From the NCBI GenBank assembly GCA_932521035.1, contig OW051497.1:4588001-4652000 (forward strand): a stretch of DNA of 64,000 nucleotides. The letters run 5' to 3'. Origin of the DNA: Oscheius dolichura (taxonomy: Eukaryota; Nematoda; Chromadorea; Rhabditida; Rhabditidae). A program made the translations under genes and the position numbers. The notes under the pieces are model-generated. The model ran no database searches, had not been told where the DNA came from, and saw only the letters and a program-made list of their open reading frames with translations. Positions 1 to 10,777 of this stretch are shown here, one piece after another (within the stretch, counting starts at the first letter, position 1; every line of letters starts with the position of its first letter).

Positions 1-413
1 ATGTTCCATTTTTATGTAGTCATCCGCCTGTAGTACTCCATTTCGAGGGTGGTCTAATTTTCTATCATAGTTCAGTAATTATGGCGGGGTTCACAATTTT
101 AAGAAATTGAATAGCTTCTGTCCGTCATCATTGAGTCAACAGAGCAATAATTGGCACAAAGTTGGAGCCGTAGGGACGACATCAGCAAGCGAGAACCACA
201 TGTGAACACCTCTGATTCCGGCCGGCGGCCTCTGAGTCGCAAGTCAAACATGTTCAGCCTCCTCCGCATTAAAAACGGCTATTGATTACGAATACCGATT
301 CTGCTACCCTTCCTTTTTGGGAAACGAATCATTTCACCCTTACAGTACTCTGCAGATGCTCAATTCCTAGTTGATACACCTGCCTTATGCGCAGTTTTCA
401 GGTTTTTCTCAAC
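1..413. other. upstream region, no gene seen
   Basis: This is AT-rich DNA before the first exon of the peptide GPCR. I see no convincing exon. It probably holds the promoter of that gene. Confidence 0.4.
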
Positions 414-2782
414 ATGCACGCCTTTTGCAATCCCGATGCTGCTCCAACCAATATGACTATCGAATTTCGAAGAGATCTTGACAATATGAAGAATATTTTC
501 GGGTACCTTCAGGTGATCCACGTTGACCGATGGAATAAACGATAGCTTAGGTTATATTTTGTGTCATCGGGGTCACCGGTAATATCTTAAATCTACGAAC
601 ATTGCAAAGTCCATATCTACAGTCCGTGCCGTTTATGTACATTCGAGCTTTAGCAGTATTCGACTTGGTGAGCTAACCTCTAACATCCATATTACCGTAT
701 TCAGATATCTCTATCTCTAATACTTCAACATTTTTGGCTGAAATTACAGACACATAGTTATCTTGTTATGTTCTACCTGGCTCACTTTGAAGCGCCCTTG
801 GTGAACGCTTTTCTTGTGGCTGGGCTGTACTGTGCTTTCATGTTAACCGTTGAAAGGTAGGTCTCCTCCGACTTGTGGCTAATATGCCAAAGACTTTATG
901 TATTACTGGTGACTTGTTATTGTTTTAATTTGATCCAAAAAGCTAAAGACTTTATGTTCCATCCCGGGACTTGGTAGTACGGCACGCTCTCTTGTTCTCT
1001 CCTATTGCAAGCAGATGAGCATTCTGAGCTATTTGCTCTAACCCACTCCTTCTTCCTGTTATGCAACTTAATAAGACCTCGGGAATCATTTTTTTCAAGT
1101 GTTTACTGCTCACAGAAAAACAAGGGGTATACGAAGACTTCATTCCATGTAGCAATCAAAAACAAAGCCCGATATTTTCCCTCCCTAATGACATTAAGTT
1201 GACTGCGTTCGACTCCACCCTGCCTGCTTATGCATCTTATGAAAACTGTCCACCACCCAGAGTACAATATAGCCAGACGATTTTTTTGCTGCATGTCATT
1301 GGTATGCGCCGCATTAAAGCTCTCAAGGCCATTGTAAAATTGGAGAATGTTTGCCCTGACCCCAACGTCATGCTAACAGCAGGCAGAAATGGCAAGATTT
1401 CTAGTGTGGCTCGAAATGTCAGATGGAAAAAGAGTCATTAGGGGCAGAGGTCAAACAGAAGCGTCAAATGTTAGAATTTAACAATCACTTCCAGGTACAC
1501 GTTGATCTCTCGGCCTCATTTTAAACCCACCGTCAATCCACATGGTTTAGCCAGGAAAAAGATCTTCTGTGTTCTAATGTTCTCGGCGCTTATCCACATG
1601 CCCATTATGGTGCAGAGTAAACTGAAAGAGATGACAGACACGAAGACGGGTGCACCTGTTTACTCTACTTCCAATAATGTGGACCTGCTCTGTAGGTTGG
1701 TTGAGCAATTAACCCTAAAATTGCAAAAATATTCCAATATGTTTTTAGTGAACCCACATGGACCATATTTAATTACTATAAGATGATGAGAGAGTGCTTT
1801 CGGTTTCTCTGCGTGGTCATCATGACCATATTGAATATTATCATAGCGAGGAAGTTGCAGTTAAATAAGGTGACACAGAAAATACACCGAAACACGAGCA
1901 GTTCAGATTCGGAGACGAAGATTAGTTAGAAGATCTAGTCCGTCGGATCCCACGACAAAAAATATTGATAGGAACAGCAGTCCGGATACTGCCACCTTTA
2001 TTAGGTAACCGAGGAAATGGTACATGGAATTTTATCGTTTCAGGAAAGATTATACTGGATTAGCCAGAAGCTTTGCAGAAAAGAAGCTAACCGCTCTCAT
2101 GTTGGGTATTTGTGTCATTTTTATGTTAGGCAATATTCCTCAAATAATTGTCATGGTATTACAAAACGAAGCAATGGAATACGTTTATGGGTTTCAAGTA
2201 AGTTCCCTCCTGTATGAACTTCCAACATATCTTCAGCTATTTCGCAATATTGCCAATTTACTAGAGGTCGTTAACCACTGTATGAATTTCTACGTGTTTT
2301 GTACTGCGAGCAGTGAATATACGAGAGCCTTTCTCATGAACTGCCTCTGTTTGAGGACAGTACTGTACAGGCTACCCGGAATGCAAGACTTTCTGGCCTC
2401 TCGAAGGTCCAGTAGATTTGACAGGTACTCTTTCATAATTTCAAGCAAATTGTGGCATTTCAGTGCCTGTATGTCTTACAACGCTTCTGGAATGTTGATA
2501 GCAAATAAGAACTTTGGCAGCAGTGATACAATTAACAATGAGAGGAACATAGAAATAGTTCAGCCACTGCCACAAGGTATCCCCATTCCTTCGGTTATGA
2601 TAAGAATGTGTTCAGGGCACCGGAACTCTTCCAGTGTGTCTGACCAAAGCGATTGTCGTCTGAAGGGGATTCTTGTGAACACGGACAGGGATCGCCTAGA
2701 TCGAGCAAGAAAAAGTCTGACAATAGTTAACCACCTAGCCGTGCCGCTGAATGATGCGGACGAAGAAACCGTTGATCTCTAA
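414..2782 (+). CDS. FMRFamide-like neuropeptide receptor, class A GPCR
   Basis: A rhodopsin-family receptor at the plasma membrane of neurons or muscle. My spliced model has exons 414-512, 551-667, 705-856, 1495-1695, 1749-1869, 1907-2004, 2044-2197 and 2237-2782, the last probably interrupted by a 39-nt intron at 2425-2463. The N-terminus has an N-glycosylation site (NMT). TM1 carries GVTGNILNL, TM2 LAVFDL, TM3 ends in LTVER (the DRY position), and TM7 contains NHCMNFYVFC, where nematode FMRFamide receptors have a similar NxxNFxxFC. A long serine-rich cytoplasmic tail follows, ending in ETVDL. The 638-nt intron at 857-1494 is much longer than the others, which are 37-55 nt. Class A GPCR is certain. 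The FMRFamide-receptor subfamily (frpr/egl-6/dmsr type) is likely from motif style. The ligand is unknown. Confidence 0.88.
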
Positions 2783-3477
2783 ATTCATGAATATCAGTAC
2801 AAAGTGCCAATGCTGTACATGTTGCTTTCCTCTTTCAGTTGTATCTCATAATAAGTATTATATTTATTAAATATTAGTCTTTTCGCCATGAAAATCGTGT
2901 TCAATAAGGCGTGAAAGTGACTGAAAAGATCAGGATTCGGATACTCTCTTGTAAAAAGTTAGTTAACTCATACATAATTAGGTAAAACATGTCTCACAAG
3001 TTTTGATGCAAGATTAAGCGAAACCTTCATACTTAAAGCAGCTTGAAACCTTTCGGGGGTATCGTATGGTCCAAATCCCGTCGTTCTGAAAATATTTGGC
3101 TACTACGTATTCGGTAACCATGATCAAAAATACTGAATATAAGGCTAGACAGACGCAGTTCACTCGTCACGCGACTAGATAAAAGGGGAACAACATGTTA
3201 CCCTGTCTACCTTAAATTTTTTTACATTCTTTACATTTAATTGCCCTTTATTTAATACTTTTGTAGTCTAATTAGAAATAGGTTGACTACTTTCCTTTTA
3301 CACCACAATAAGGTCATTTATTGCAGAACAGCAGTTTGAAACGTCGATATTCTCTGAACCCGGGATGGCATGACGTGATCAGCTGCTACCCAGCGACCTT
3401 TGTGTGCCTTTTACTATAGACAATTGTTGCGGAGGAGAGAGTAGACAACCTCGTTGTCTATTGCAAATGTCTAGCAC
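2783..3477. other. intergenic, no gene seen
   Basis: AT-rich spacer between the GPCR and the SERAC1-like gene, presumably holding the GPCR 3' UTR and the next promoter. I found no coding exon on either strand. Confidence 0.5.
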
Positions 3478-5410
3478 ATGGCACGTTATGTCATACCTTC
3501 TGTAGCTATTCCGTACGTTATTTTTCCTATTTGTTTTAGAATATTTACATTCAGAGCCATTTATTCAGCGTACCGTAGCTATTTTTACGGGTCAGATGAG
3601 ATAATCCCCGTACGGTCAATAGAAACAGCGGTCTCTTCTCTAAACAAAAATGAAAATATCGAAGAGGCTACAAGATTTCTCTATCACTACCGAGAAAGTA
3701 AGATTTTATGGTTTCATACCTACAGAAAGCGAGGATTCCAGCACATCCCCAACTGGAGAATCTTACTCCAACAGCCTCTGCAATGTTAGCTTTGCGAGGA
3801 TGTGAAGTTTGTCGTTTTATCCCTATCAAAGAGTGCGCAACAGACCAATTTGAGCATTTCGAAGATATCCTCGCAACTGTAAGTTGAGTTAAAGCTTTTT
3901 TTTTTAAATCTTCTACTTATAGTTTGATTTGGGTGACCAATGGAATGCAGCCGTAGCCTGGTTGAATCGAGTGGCCTGTCCTGACGAGGACCTCGCCTGT
4001 TCAGAGGAGTGGCTGGTTAGGAGACCCAGCCAAATTGAAAGGCTTCATCACATTTTACAAATATTATTTCTGCAAACAAATGTATTCATAGCGATTAACT
4101 TTATTTCTTCGAATTTCAGAAACCTTTCCCTCCCAATGCTATTAGCAAAGAAATAGTACCATTCCTTCTTTACATCTTTGAAGAGTTCTGCGACGACAAC
4201 AAGAGTATGCGTCTGTTGGTCTTAAAAACACTGTCGAATATTGCTAGAAATAGTCAGGAGTTCGCCACATCCATTTTCATTTCAAGTTTGTTTGCATCGC
4301 TTCCTGTCAATTGTCGTTTTCATAATGGTTACCAACACTTTCGCATCTCGTTACACATGGAAAAAACTTAGACGAACGTATAACTGCTCACAAAGTGATT
4401 ACCTCCCTATTTAATATCTCAAATTCATTTTAGGTCTGTCAAAATTCCCTGTTTTCGTTGGGGGTTCTAGATTACCAACTAGGGCCTGATATCTACGAAC
4501 TGTACATACCGGAGAAGCCTTCCGAGGTAGGTATTCTATTGATTTCATTGAATTTAACTATCCCCACAGGTGGATGTTGTTCTGATACACGGCCTCAGAG
4601 GAAGTGTTAGTTATACATGGAGGCAGAACGACAGCTCCAAGAACATAGTGACGGAATGTTGGCCGAAGGACTGGATTCCGATGGATATTCAGAAACCGTT
4701 GAGAATAATTGGAATCGACTACCCTTCTTATATCCTTCAGTTCACCGGAACGATGGAAAGCTTGCAGGTATTTGAAAAGAAGAGTTAGAGAGTTAATTAA
4801 ATATAGGCAAGAGCAAATCGTTTCAAGAGCCAGCTGGAAGACGCTGGAGTTGGAAAACGACCCGTTGTATTTATCTGTCATAGTATGGGAGGACTGCTGG
4901 CAAAGCGGCTCCTGTTGGATATGCCTCGATTAGCAGAAAAAACAGTAGTCATATCAATTTATTTTATCTAGTGCAATTTTAGGTAGGCATCATGTTTATT
5001 GCCACTCCTCATAGGGGAAGCCCAATAGCTAGCTGGGGGATCAGTGATTTTGGAATATCTGAGGATGTCTTATTCCTCAGGGAGACGAACAAACTGAATA
5101 AACAGGTATCTCTAATATTTGACACAGTGTACCCTTCTCGTTTCAGATGAACGAAGAGTTCGCAAACTTAGAAATACCGGTGATAGTCAGTTTGGTGGAG
5201 ACGAAAGAGTCTAACCTGATAGGATCTCGTAGAGGAATAGTCGTCCCTTCTCCGTCCGCCGTCTTCGACAAAGGTGCTGTGTATCATATAGAAGAGATTC
5301 ATCAAAATGTATGTAAACCGACAGAGAGAACTAGTGCCAATTATGGCGTTGTGCTTAACTTTTTACGGGACTGCCTTCAGGAAATTGTCAAAAGGAAATA
5401 TGGAGCTTAA
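3478..5410 (+). CDS. SERAC1-like serine hydrolase (alpha/beta-hydrolase)
   Basis: Homologue of SERAC1, which in mammals remodels phosphatidylglycerol at mitochondria-ER contacts. The N-terminus from 3478 has a hydrophobic stretch that could anchor it. A helical ARM-like segment follows at about 4110-4275 (VPFLLYIFEEF, LVLKTLSNIAR). The lipase domain starts at 4570 with VDVVLIHGLRGS, the oxyanion segment. It continues with IIGIDYPSY, the nucleophile elbow CHSMGG near 4885 (usually GHSMGG in SERAC1; Ser retained), then FIATPHRGSP near 4995. The catalytic His is probably in the final exon, HIEEIHQNV. At least seven short introns interrupt it; the region 4275-4430 is the least certain part. The family call is strong. 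Whether the Cys in place of the first Gly of GxSxG affects activity is unknown. Confidence 0.85.
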
Positions 5411-5663
5411 TTTTTCTTTCAGTTGCGCATTCGAAGTTTGTCATAATAAAGAATTTATCTCAACTCGTGTTTTATCTATTTCTAACCGGAGATTCAAGGC
5501 TAATATGACAGTTATGCACATACCATTTCAGATTATCTTTATGTCCTCAACGAAATCCGCATGGTTTGCGGTGATTTTTCTTATCTGTATGCTCTTAATC
5601 AGTTCCTTCTTGGCTGTTATAAACATTCCGGACTCTCTTGGCCTATCTTTTTGGTCTCCCAAA
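5411..5663 (+). promoter_or_regulatory. promoter of first GH25 lysozyme; TATA box
   Basis: Short spacer after the SERAC1-like stop codon. A TATAAA lies at 5618-5623, about 40 bp before the lysozyme ATG, a core-promoter spacing shared with its tandem partner and the vitellogenin gene. Confidence 0.55.
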
Positions 5664-6452
5664 ATGAGGTTCGGTGGTTCACCTCCCCTTCCAATTGTTT
5701 TAGGTTTCTCGCGGTACTTCTAGCCCTTCTGGGAGTCGCTTATGCTACCACTGGATTTGATGCCATCGATCCCCTGGCTTCTTCCAAGTTCCAATGCATG
5801 AAGACCAACGGGCATTCCTTCTACATCGCCCGTGTATTCCGTTCCAGTGGAACCATTGACTCTACAGGAGTCACCAATATGCAAAATGCTTGGGCGGGTA
5901 TGCTCCTGCACAAAGGATCGAATATACTTGTTTAGGAGGCATGTCGCACGTCGACGGCTACATCTTCCCATGCACGACTTGTTCCGCTTCCGCCGCTGCT
6001 CAGGCTCAACAAGCTGCTGCCGCTGTCAAGGGTGTGAAATACGGAATGTTGTGGATCGACGTTGAAATCTACAAGTGGAGCAGCAACCTTCAAACCAACA
6101 GGGACTTCATCACCGCCATGGGCAATGAACTGACTGTTTGTTTACTATTGTATTTTAAGCAATGATATCTTCAGAAAGAAGGAGTCAGCTGGGGAATCTA
6201 CTCTAGTTACAACAACTGGCAGAGCATTGTTGGATTGGACTGGACCGCCATGTCCAGCAAGCCTCTCTGGTGGGCTACCTACAACGGACAGGCTGTACGT
6301 ACTGCTGTATAAAGCTTTGGAATTGGAATAATTTCCAGAACTTCAACAACTTCAAGGCCTTCGGCGGATGGACCAAGCCTTCAATTCATCAATATTCGGG
6401 AGACGTTGCCAGCCCTTGCGGATTCAACACCGACCTCAACTGGTACCCTTGA
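5664..6452 (+). CDS. GH25 lysozyme (lys family), copy 1
   Basis: Secreted glycoside hydrolase family 25 muramidase of the nematode lys type, which cleaves bacterial peptidoglycan and is usually made in the intestine. Exons are 5664-5668, 5704-5897, 5936-6135, 6175-6294 and 6339-6452. The first exon is only ATG plus two bases, and exon 2 completes a signal peptide ([14 protein letters not shown]). GH25 landmarks are [33 protein letters not shown] (the catalytic acidic pair DVE), [18 protein letters not shown], and a C-terminus in [12 protein letters not shown]. The end [11 protein letters not shown] matches the next gene. An AATAAA at 6469-6474 follows the stop. It is full length with its active site intact, and is a tandem duplicate of the gene at 6904. 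Confidence 0.93.
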
Positions 6453-6903
6453 AGATGAAAATCAGACAAATAAAGATTTCTCTACATTTAGTTAGCACTG
6501 TTGCGTTATAATCTTCGGATCCCAACGCTCTTATCGAAAACTTTACCGTCACGGAACCAAAAGATATGGAGCCCTTTGACGCAGAAAGCACTGTTCGACT
6601 AAAAACCATCAACAGTCGGCGGGTGATTCTTGAAAAAACATGTTATTGAGCACGTATAAACCCAGAGAAGGGTTTATTCATCCCTATGAATAGGAGACTC
6701 ATCTGTATGCCCAGTCTATACCTATAAGAGCAGATCTTGTCTAAGGTTCAAATGTGCAGCAGATTCCTTCACTCTAGGCTTATCTTGTTCTGGTGCAAAC
6801 GCAGTCCAGCCGCTCCCAGCTGTAAATTTGCTTTATCGGAACTCAAGCTATTTCCTTATAAAAGCGAAGACCCGTATCAGCCGTTGTTGAAACCACTTCC
6901 ACC
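6453..6903 (+). promoter_or_regulatory. spacer with AATAAA, GATA sites and TATA box
   Basis: It holds the polyadenylation signal AATAAA (6469-6474) of the first lysozyme. Upstream of the second are a GATA-factor site CTTATCTT at 6779-6786, another TTATC near 6834, and a TATAAAA box near 6856, about 45 bp before the ATG. GATA sites of this form bind ELT-2 in the C. elegans gut, so intestinal expression is inferred. Confidence 0.5.
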
Positions 6904-7700
6904 ATGTTGAGGTAGGCTTTTTCTAAATTGAAATCAAAATCTTTTTAGAGTTTTCATCTCATTGGTCTTCTTCGGAACCGCTCTTGCTACCACAGGATTT
7001 GACGCCATCGATGTAAATTTAACATCTTTATTCTTTTATTAATTGTTCTAGGCCATCTCGACCAGCAGTTTCCAATGCATGAAGACCCATGGGCACTCCT
7101 TCTACATCTCCCGTGTATACCGCTCAAATGGAGCCATTGACTCGACCGGCCTCCAAAATATGAAGAACGCCTGGAGTGGAGGCATGTCCCACGTTGATGC
7201 CTACATCTTCCCATGCGTGACCTGCTCCACCAGCCCCGCTGCACAAGTGCAAGCTTCCGTAAATGCCCTTAAAAATGCTGGTGTCAAGTACGGAATGATT
7301 TGGCTTGATATCGAGATTTATCATTGGTCTTCCAGTGAAACCACAAACAGGTCTCGCTTTCTCTTTTTTGTGCATGTTTATTTCCTAGTTTAGAAACTTC
7401 ATTACGGCTATGGGAAATGAGCTAGATGCCCTGAAAGTCGACTGGGGAGTTTACAGTTCAGCAAACAACTGGCAGAGCATTGTCGGTCTTGACTGGACTG
7501 CCCTCTCCCACAAATCCCTCTGGTGGGCTACCTATAACGGAGAGGCCGTAAGCTTACAACTAGACATAAGAAATAAGCAAATTTAGAACTTCAATGGCTT
7601 CAAGCCCTTCGGTGGATGGAGCAAGCCTTCTATTCATCAATATGCCGGAGACGCCAGTGGACCGTGCGGTTTCAAGACGGACTACAACTGGTACCCTTGA
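6904..7700 (+). CDS. GH25 lysozyme (lys family), copy 2
   Basis: Tandem paralogue of the preceding gene. Exons are 6904-6911, 6949-7012, 7052-7350, 7394-7547 and 7587-7700. The first splits the start codon region from the signal peptide (VFISLVFFGTALA), as in copy 1. It has an extra intron after GFDAID that copy 1 lacks, while copy 1 has one inside NAWAGG that this gene lacks. The catalytic region MIWLDIEIYHWS is intact, followed by [20 protein letters not shown] and the same ending NWYP. The copies are clearly related over the full length but well diverged, so the duplication is not recent. The role is probably digestive or antibacterial muramidase secreted by the intestine. Confidence 0.93.
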
Positions 7701-7809
7701 GTAAGATTGCCCAATAACAACATGTTTATTATCTATGGGATGTATACATTGTGCATATTGCAACATAAAAAATGAGCATTTGGTGTGGTCTGTCACGTAA
7801 CGGAGCTTG

Positions 7810-9861
7810 TCAGCATATTCGACAACTAAGAGGGCAGTTGGGGACCATCCAATTTGGATTGGCTTCACATTCACCAGTTGATGCCCAGAAGTTGCAAAAC
7901 TTATGAGTGTTTTCACAACCTGAACCAAAAGAACCCGGTGGTGCTATCCGAACCCGAATACCTTTTCTCGGAGTTGGTGCGTATACTGTCTCTACTTTCT
8001 CACCACATGATCGGCACGACCTTTGGCAATGTGGTCGCATCCAGTAAGGGTTGCTAAAAAAACGGAAAGATGTCTCTCATCTAAAGGACTACTTACACTT
8101 TGCACTCTCCCAGAGAGGCCCAGAATTCACACATATGATGAAGATTCTGGCATGGATCTGGAGTGGTTGTCGTGGGCGTCGTGGTGGTGGTTGTCGTTGT
8201 TGAAGTAGACGTAGATGGAGGGTACGGCGGATAGGTCTTAGCCAAGCAATTAGTCATTTTTAGTAACTTTACTTACAGCTCCATATTCTATGTAAATCGG
8301 AGTTGACCTTCTCGTCGATGTGCTCACCGTGCTTCTTGTTCTACCAAAACCATTTCGAGGCGGCGTAATTGGTCTCGTCTGTCTAACTCGCGTCTGCAAA
8401 AACTAATGAGAAACCCAGAGCTCCTCACTGTTGATGGTGTTGGCCTTGTGGTGGGCATAGTGGTGGTCGGTCTTGGAGTAGTTGTTGTCGTTGTAGTGGT
8501 TGTAGTAGTAGTAGGTATAGTGCAATTGACTCCAGTTGAAACACAAAAGTCTGCTTCTCTTACTGAAAGGGGATTTGTTTAGGAAGTGGTGGAAGGTCCC
8601 TACGCGAACATTCACAGGTTCCACAAGTCTTGGCACAATTGGTTCTCATCCAGAATGGATTACTATCGCATTCACCGGAGATGGCCCAAAAACAACAAAG
8701 CTGGAATACCCCATCGGTATAAGTTTGATTATGAAGCGTACAGTATTCTTATCCCTGCATGGCAGCTTCGTTGTGGTTGTTGGCCGAATAGTTGTTGTTG
8801 TCGTGGTGCCAAAGAAGTGTTCCTTTCTCTTCTGTAACATTAGCAACCTCGTAGAAGCCGGCAGAAGCTCGACCATTTCTCGTTGCCCTTTCAGCTATAA
8901 ATGGATTAGTTTGTTAGTGCACGTGCTCACCTTCTTATCGATAATGACCGACAACTCCTTTTCCATCTTCTTCTTCTTTGCGCTTTCTTCAGATATACTC
9001 CCGTCCACAGGAAGGAGTAGAAACGGCTCCTCCTCATCGTTCCTCGCACTAACCCTTCTTTCGATGTCTACAGTCATCTTCTCGAAAGTCCTTGTGTCAA
9101 ATGGCAGATTGTCCGCTTCCGTCTCTCGACTTTCACTCCCTTGGACGGAAAGGTCGTTTGCGATAACTGGTGGGCTTGTGGATGGGGCTGCTGCAGTTGG
9201 AATTACAAGTTCAATAGGCAGTTCGGCAGCTTGAAGTAGTTCCTTTTCCTTTTTCAAGCGACTTTTCTTCAGCAGTTCATCCTCTTCTTCCAAAACTCCG
9301 TTTTCGTCTTCTTGAGGGATTACCGGTCCAGTTGTTTTTCCTTGGTTAGTAAAGAAGTTCGAGTAACGCAAAACATATTCTTCAATGCAAATCGACGGCA
9401 CTAAGAAGGTGTTTACCGAAATCCTTCAAATGTTCTTACGCTCAAAGCATCCTATTCGAGAATCCACTTCATTGCCACTGATCCTGATTCCACACGCATG
9501 GGTCGGCACAAAATCAGCGACAATCTAAGGTTTCCTCATATGCACCGACTCCCCAAAAACCCACGTGGTCACACTTATTACACAGTTCTCCGTCTTCTTC
9601 GTGGAGAAAATTTACCATTGAGCCATCTGATTGCCTGGCAGGATTACCTTAAAAAGTAGAGTATCAATAGCTATGAACAAAAGATCGCTTCAAGGTTCTC
9701 TGGAGAACAATTCACAAAGAAAGGGGCATCCATCCTTGCGGTGAAAACTTACAAATATAGGGGCTGTCAGATATCCATTTGTAAATGCTGGGAGGTTTCT
9801 CTGGCATGGTCTCTGAGAGATCCGGAAGGAATAACATTAATGTCGTAAGTATACTGAGCAT
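7810..9861 (-). CDS. secreted Thr-rich multi-ShKT-domain protein
   Basis: Read leftwards, the gene starts at 9861 with a signal peptide (MLSILTTLMLFLP). A first cysteine module follows (ELCNKC, then HACGIRISGNEVDSRIGCFE), which I do not recognise. Next come an acidic/lysine-rich segment (EEEDELLKKSRLKKEKEL, near 9270) and a Thr-rich linker. The first ShKT domain begins CRDKNT and includes FWAISGECDSNPFWM (8640-8780), followed by another Thr run. Further ShKT domains are CQNLHHMCEFWASLGEC...NPYWMRPHC and, at the C-terminus, FWASTGECEANPNWM...CRIC. Short introns interrupt the gene, one inside a ShKT domain. ShKT domains act as protein-binding or channel-blocking folds, and Thr-rich linkers suggest O-glycosylated secretion to cuticle or lumen. 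The function is unknown. The exon chain is mine and plausible throughout. Confidence 0.75.
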
Positions 9862-10044
9862 CTGGAAACGGATGATTTGCCAAGAAACCTAAGAGAACTT
9901 GAAGTGTGAAATGATTATCACATTGTGGATCAAAGAGAGAGGGTGATTCGAGAGATTATCACAACCATAAGTTAGCCACAAAGTTTTTCTGTTTATTATG
10001 CTCTCTAACTGAAATTACAAGAAAACCAAAGCACAAAATCAAAC

Positions 10045-10777
10045 ATGTCAAGTGGTTCAATGACGAGCGTTTCCGAAAGCGCGCACGATCTTAGAAACAA
10101 AAAATTAGCCTCGAAATCGAAAATCGACAGCGAAGAATTTGAACAAAGATTATTAGAGGTCATAAAGGAATATCCAAAGAAAGTCAGATTTCGAACACTT
10201 CTTAACTATTTGAAAGTTTCCAATGGAAACTAAAGGAGGATAAGGGAGATGCAGTGCTAATTCAAGTAGTGGCAGCTTCAAACGAGAGTAGCCGTTAGCC
10301 TTTTGTTAAAATTAGCATGCGCTTGTCGTTACACTTTGTGAAACCGGCTAACTGGGATCACACAGTGGTCAGCTTGAGTTTGGACGTCGTGGGAAGGTGA
10401 CACATCAAAGAATCTCCGTACGGCATTATACTATTTGAGGGAGAACAGCAGACTACAGGCGAAAAAAGTCACATTAGCAGATGAATATACCTTTTGGGAA
10501 GGGCGGGCAGAAGAAATGCTTGCGGCAGCAAAATTCCAGTTAGGGACGAGCCATCAACAGAAAATGTGATCTTTCTTATGCTACTACTAGTGGTAAGGAA
10601 GAACGGGTCAATGGCACGGCTAAGACTTTTCTTAAAACGTATGAAACACATAAGGATCTGGACAGAATACTAGACAAACAGAGACGGACAACGGTGGACG
10701 AGCGTGACACGAGCGTCATACTTACTAGGCATCAAGAGAAACAGCTTGAAACCTTCCATGTGCTTCTGACAGATTAA
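10045..10777 (+). pseudogene. unrecognised, possibly decayed or mis-spliced gene
   Basis: Starts as a 62-codon open frame at 10045 (MSSGSMTSVSESAHDLRN) with a charged, helical ending (RLLEVIKEYPKKVRFRTL). Downstream, 10400-10560 has an open frame (LRTALYYLRENSRLQAKK...EEMLAAAKF) and 10550-10777 another ending FHVLLTD-stop. These look coding (charged, helical, few stops), but I could not join them with clean GT/AG introns. Either it is a real gene with unusual introns or a decaying one. I recognise no domain. Confidence 0.3.

Noticed and set aside
1061-1441. 126-codon frame inside a GPCR intron
   Set aside because: No domain, no signal, and flanking GPCR exons splice across it in frame.
8536-9234. 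232-codon plus-strand frame
   Set aside because: Shadow of the ShKT protein's Thr-rich and charged exons on the other strand.
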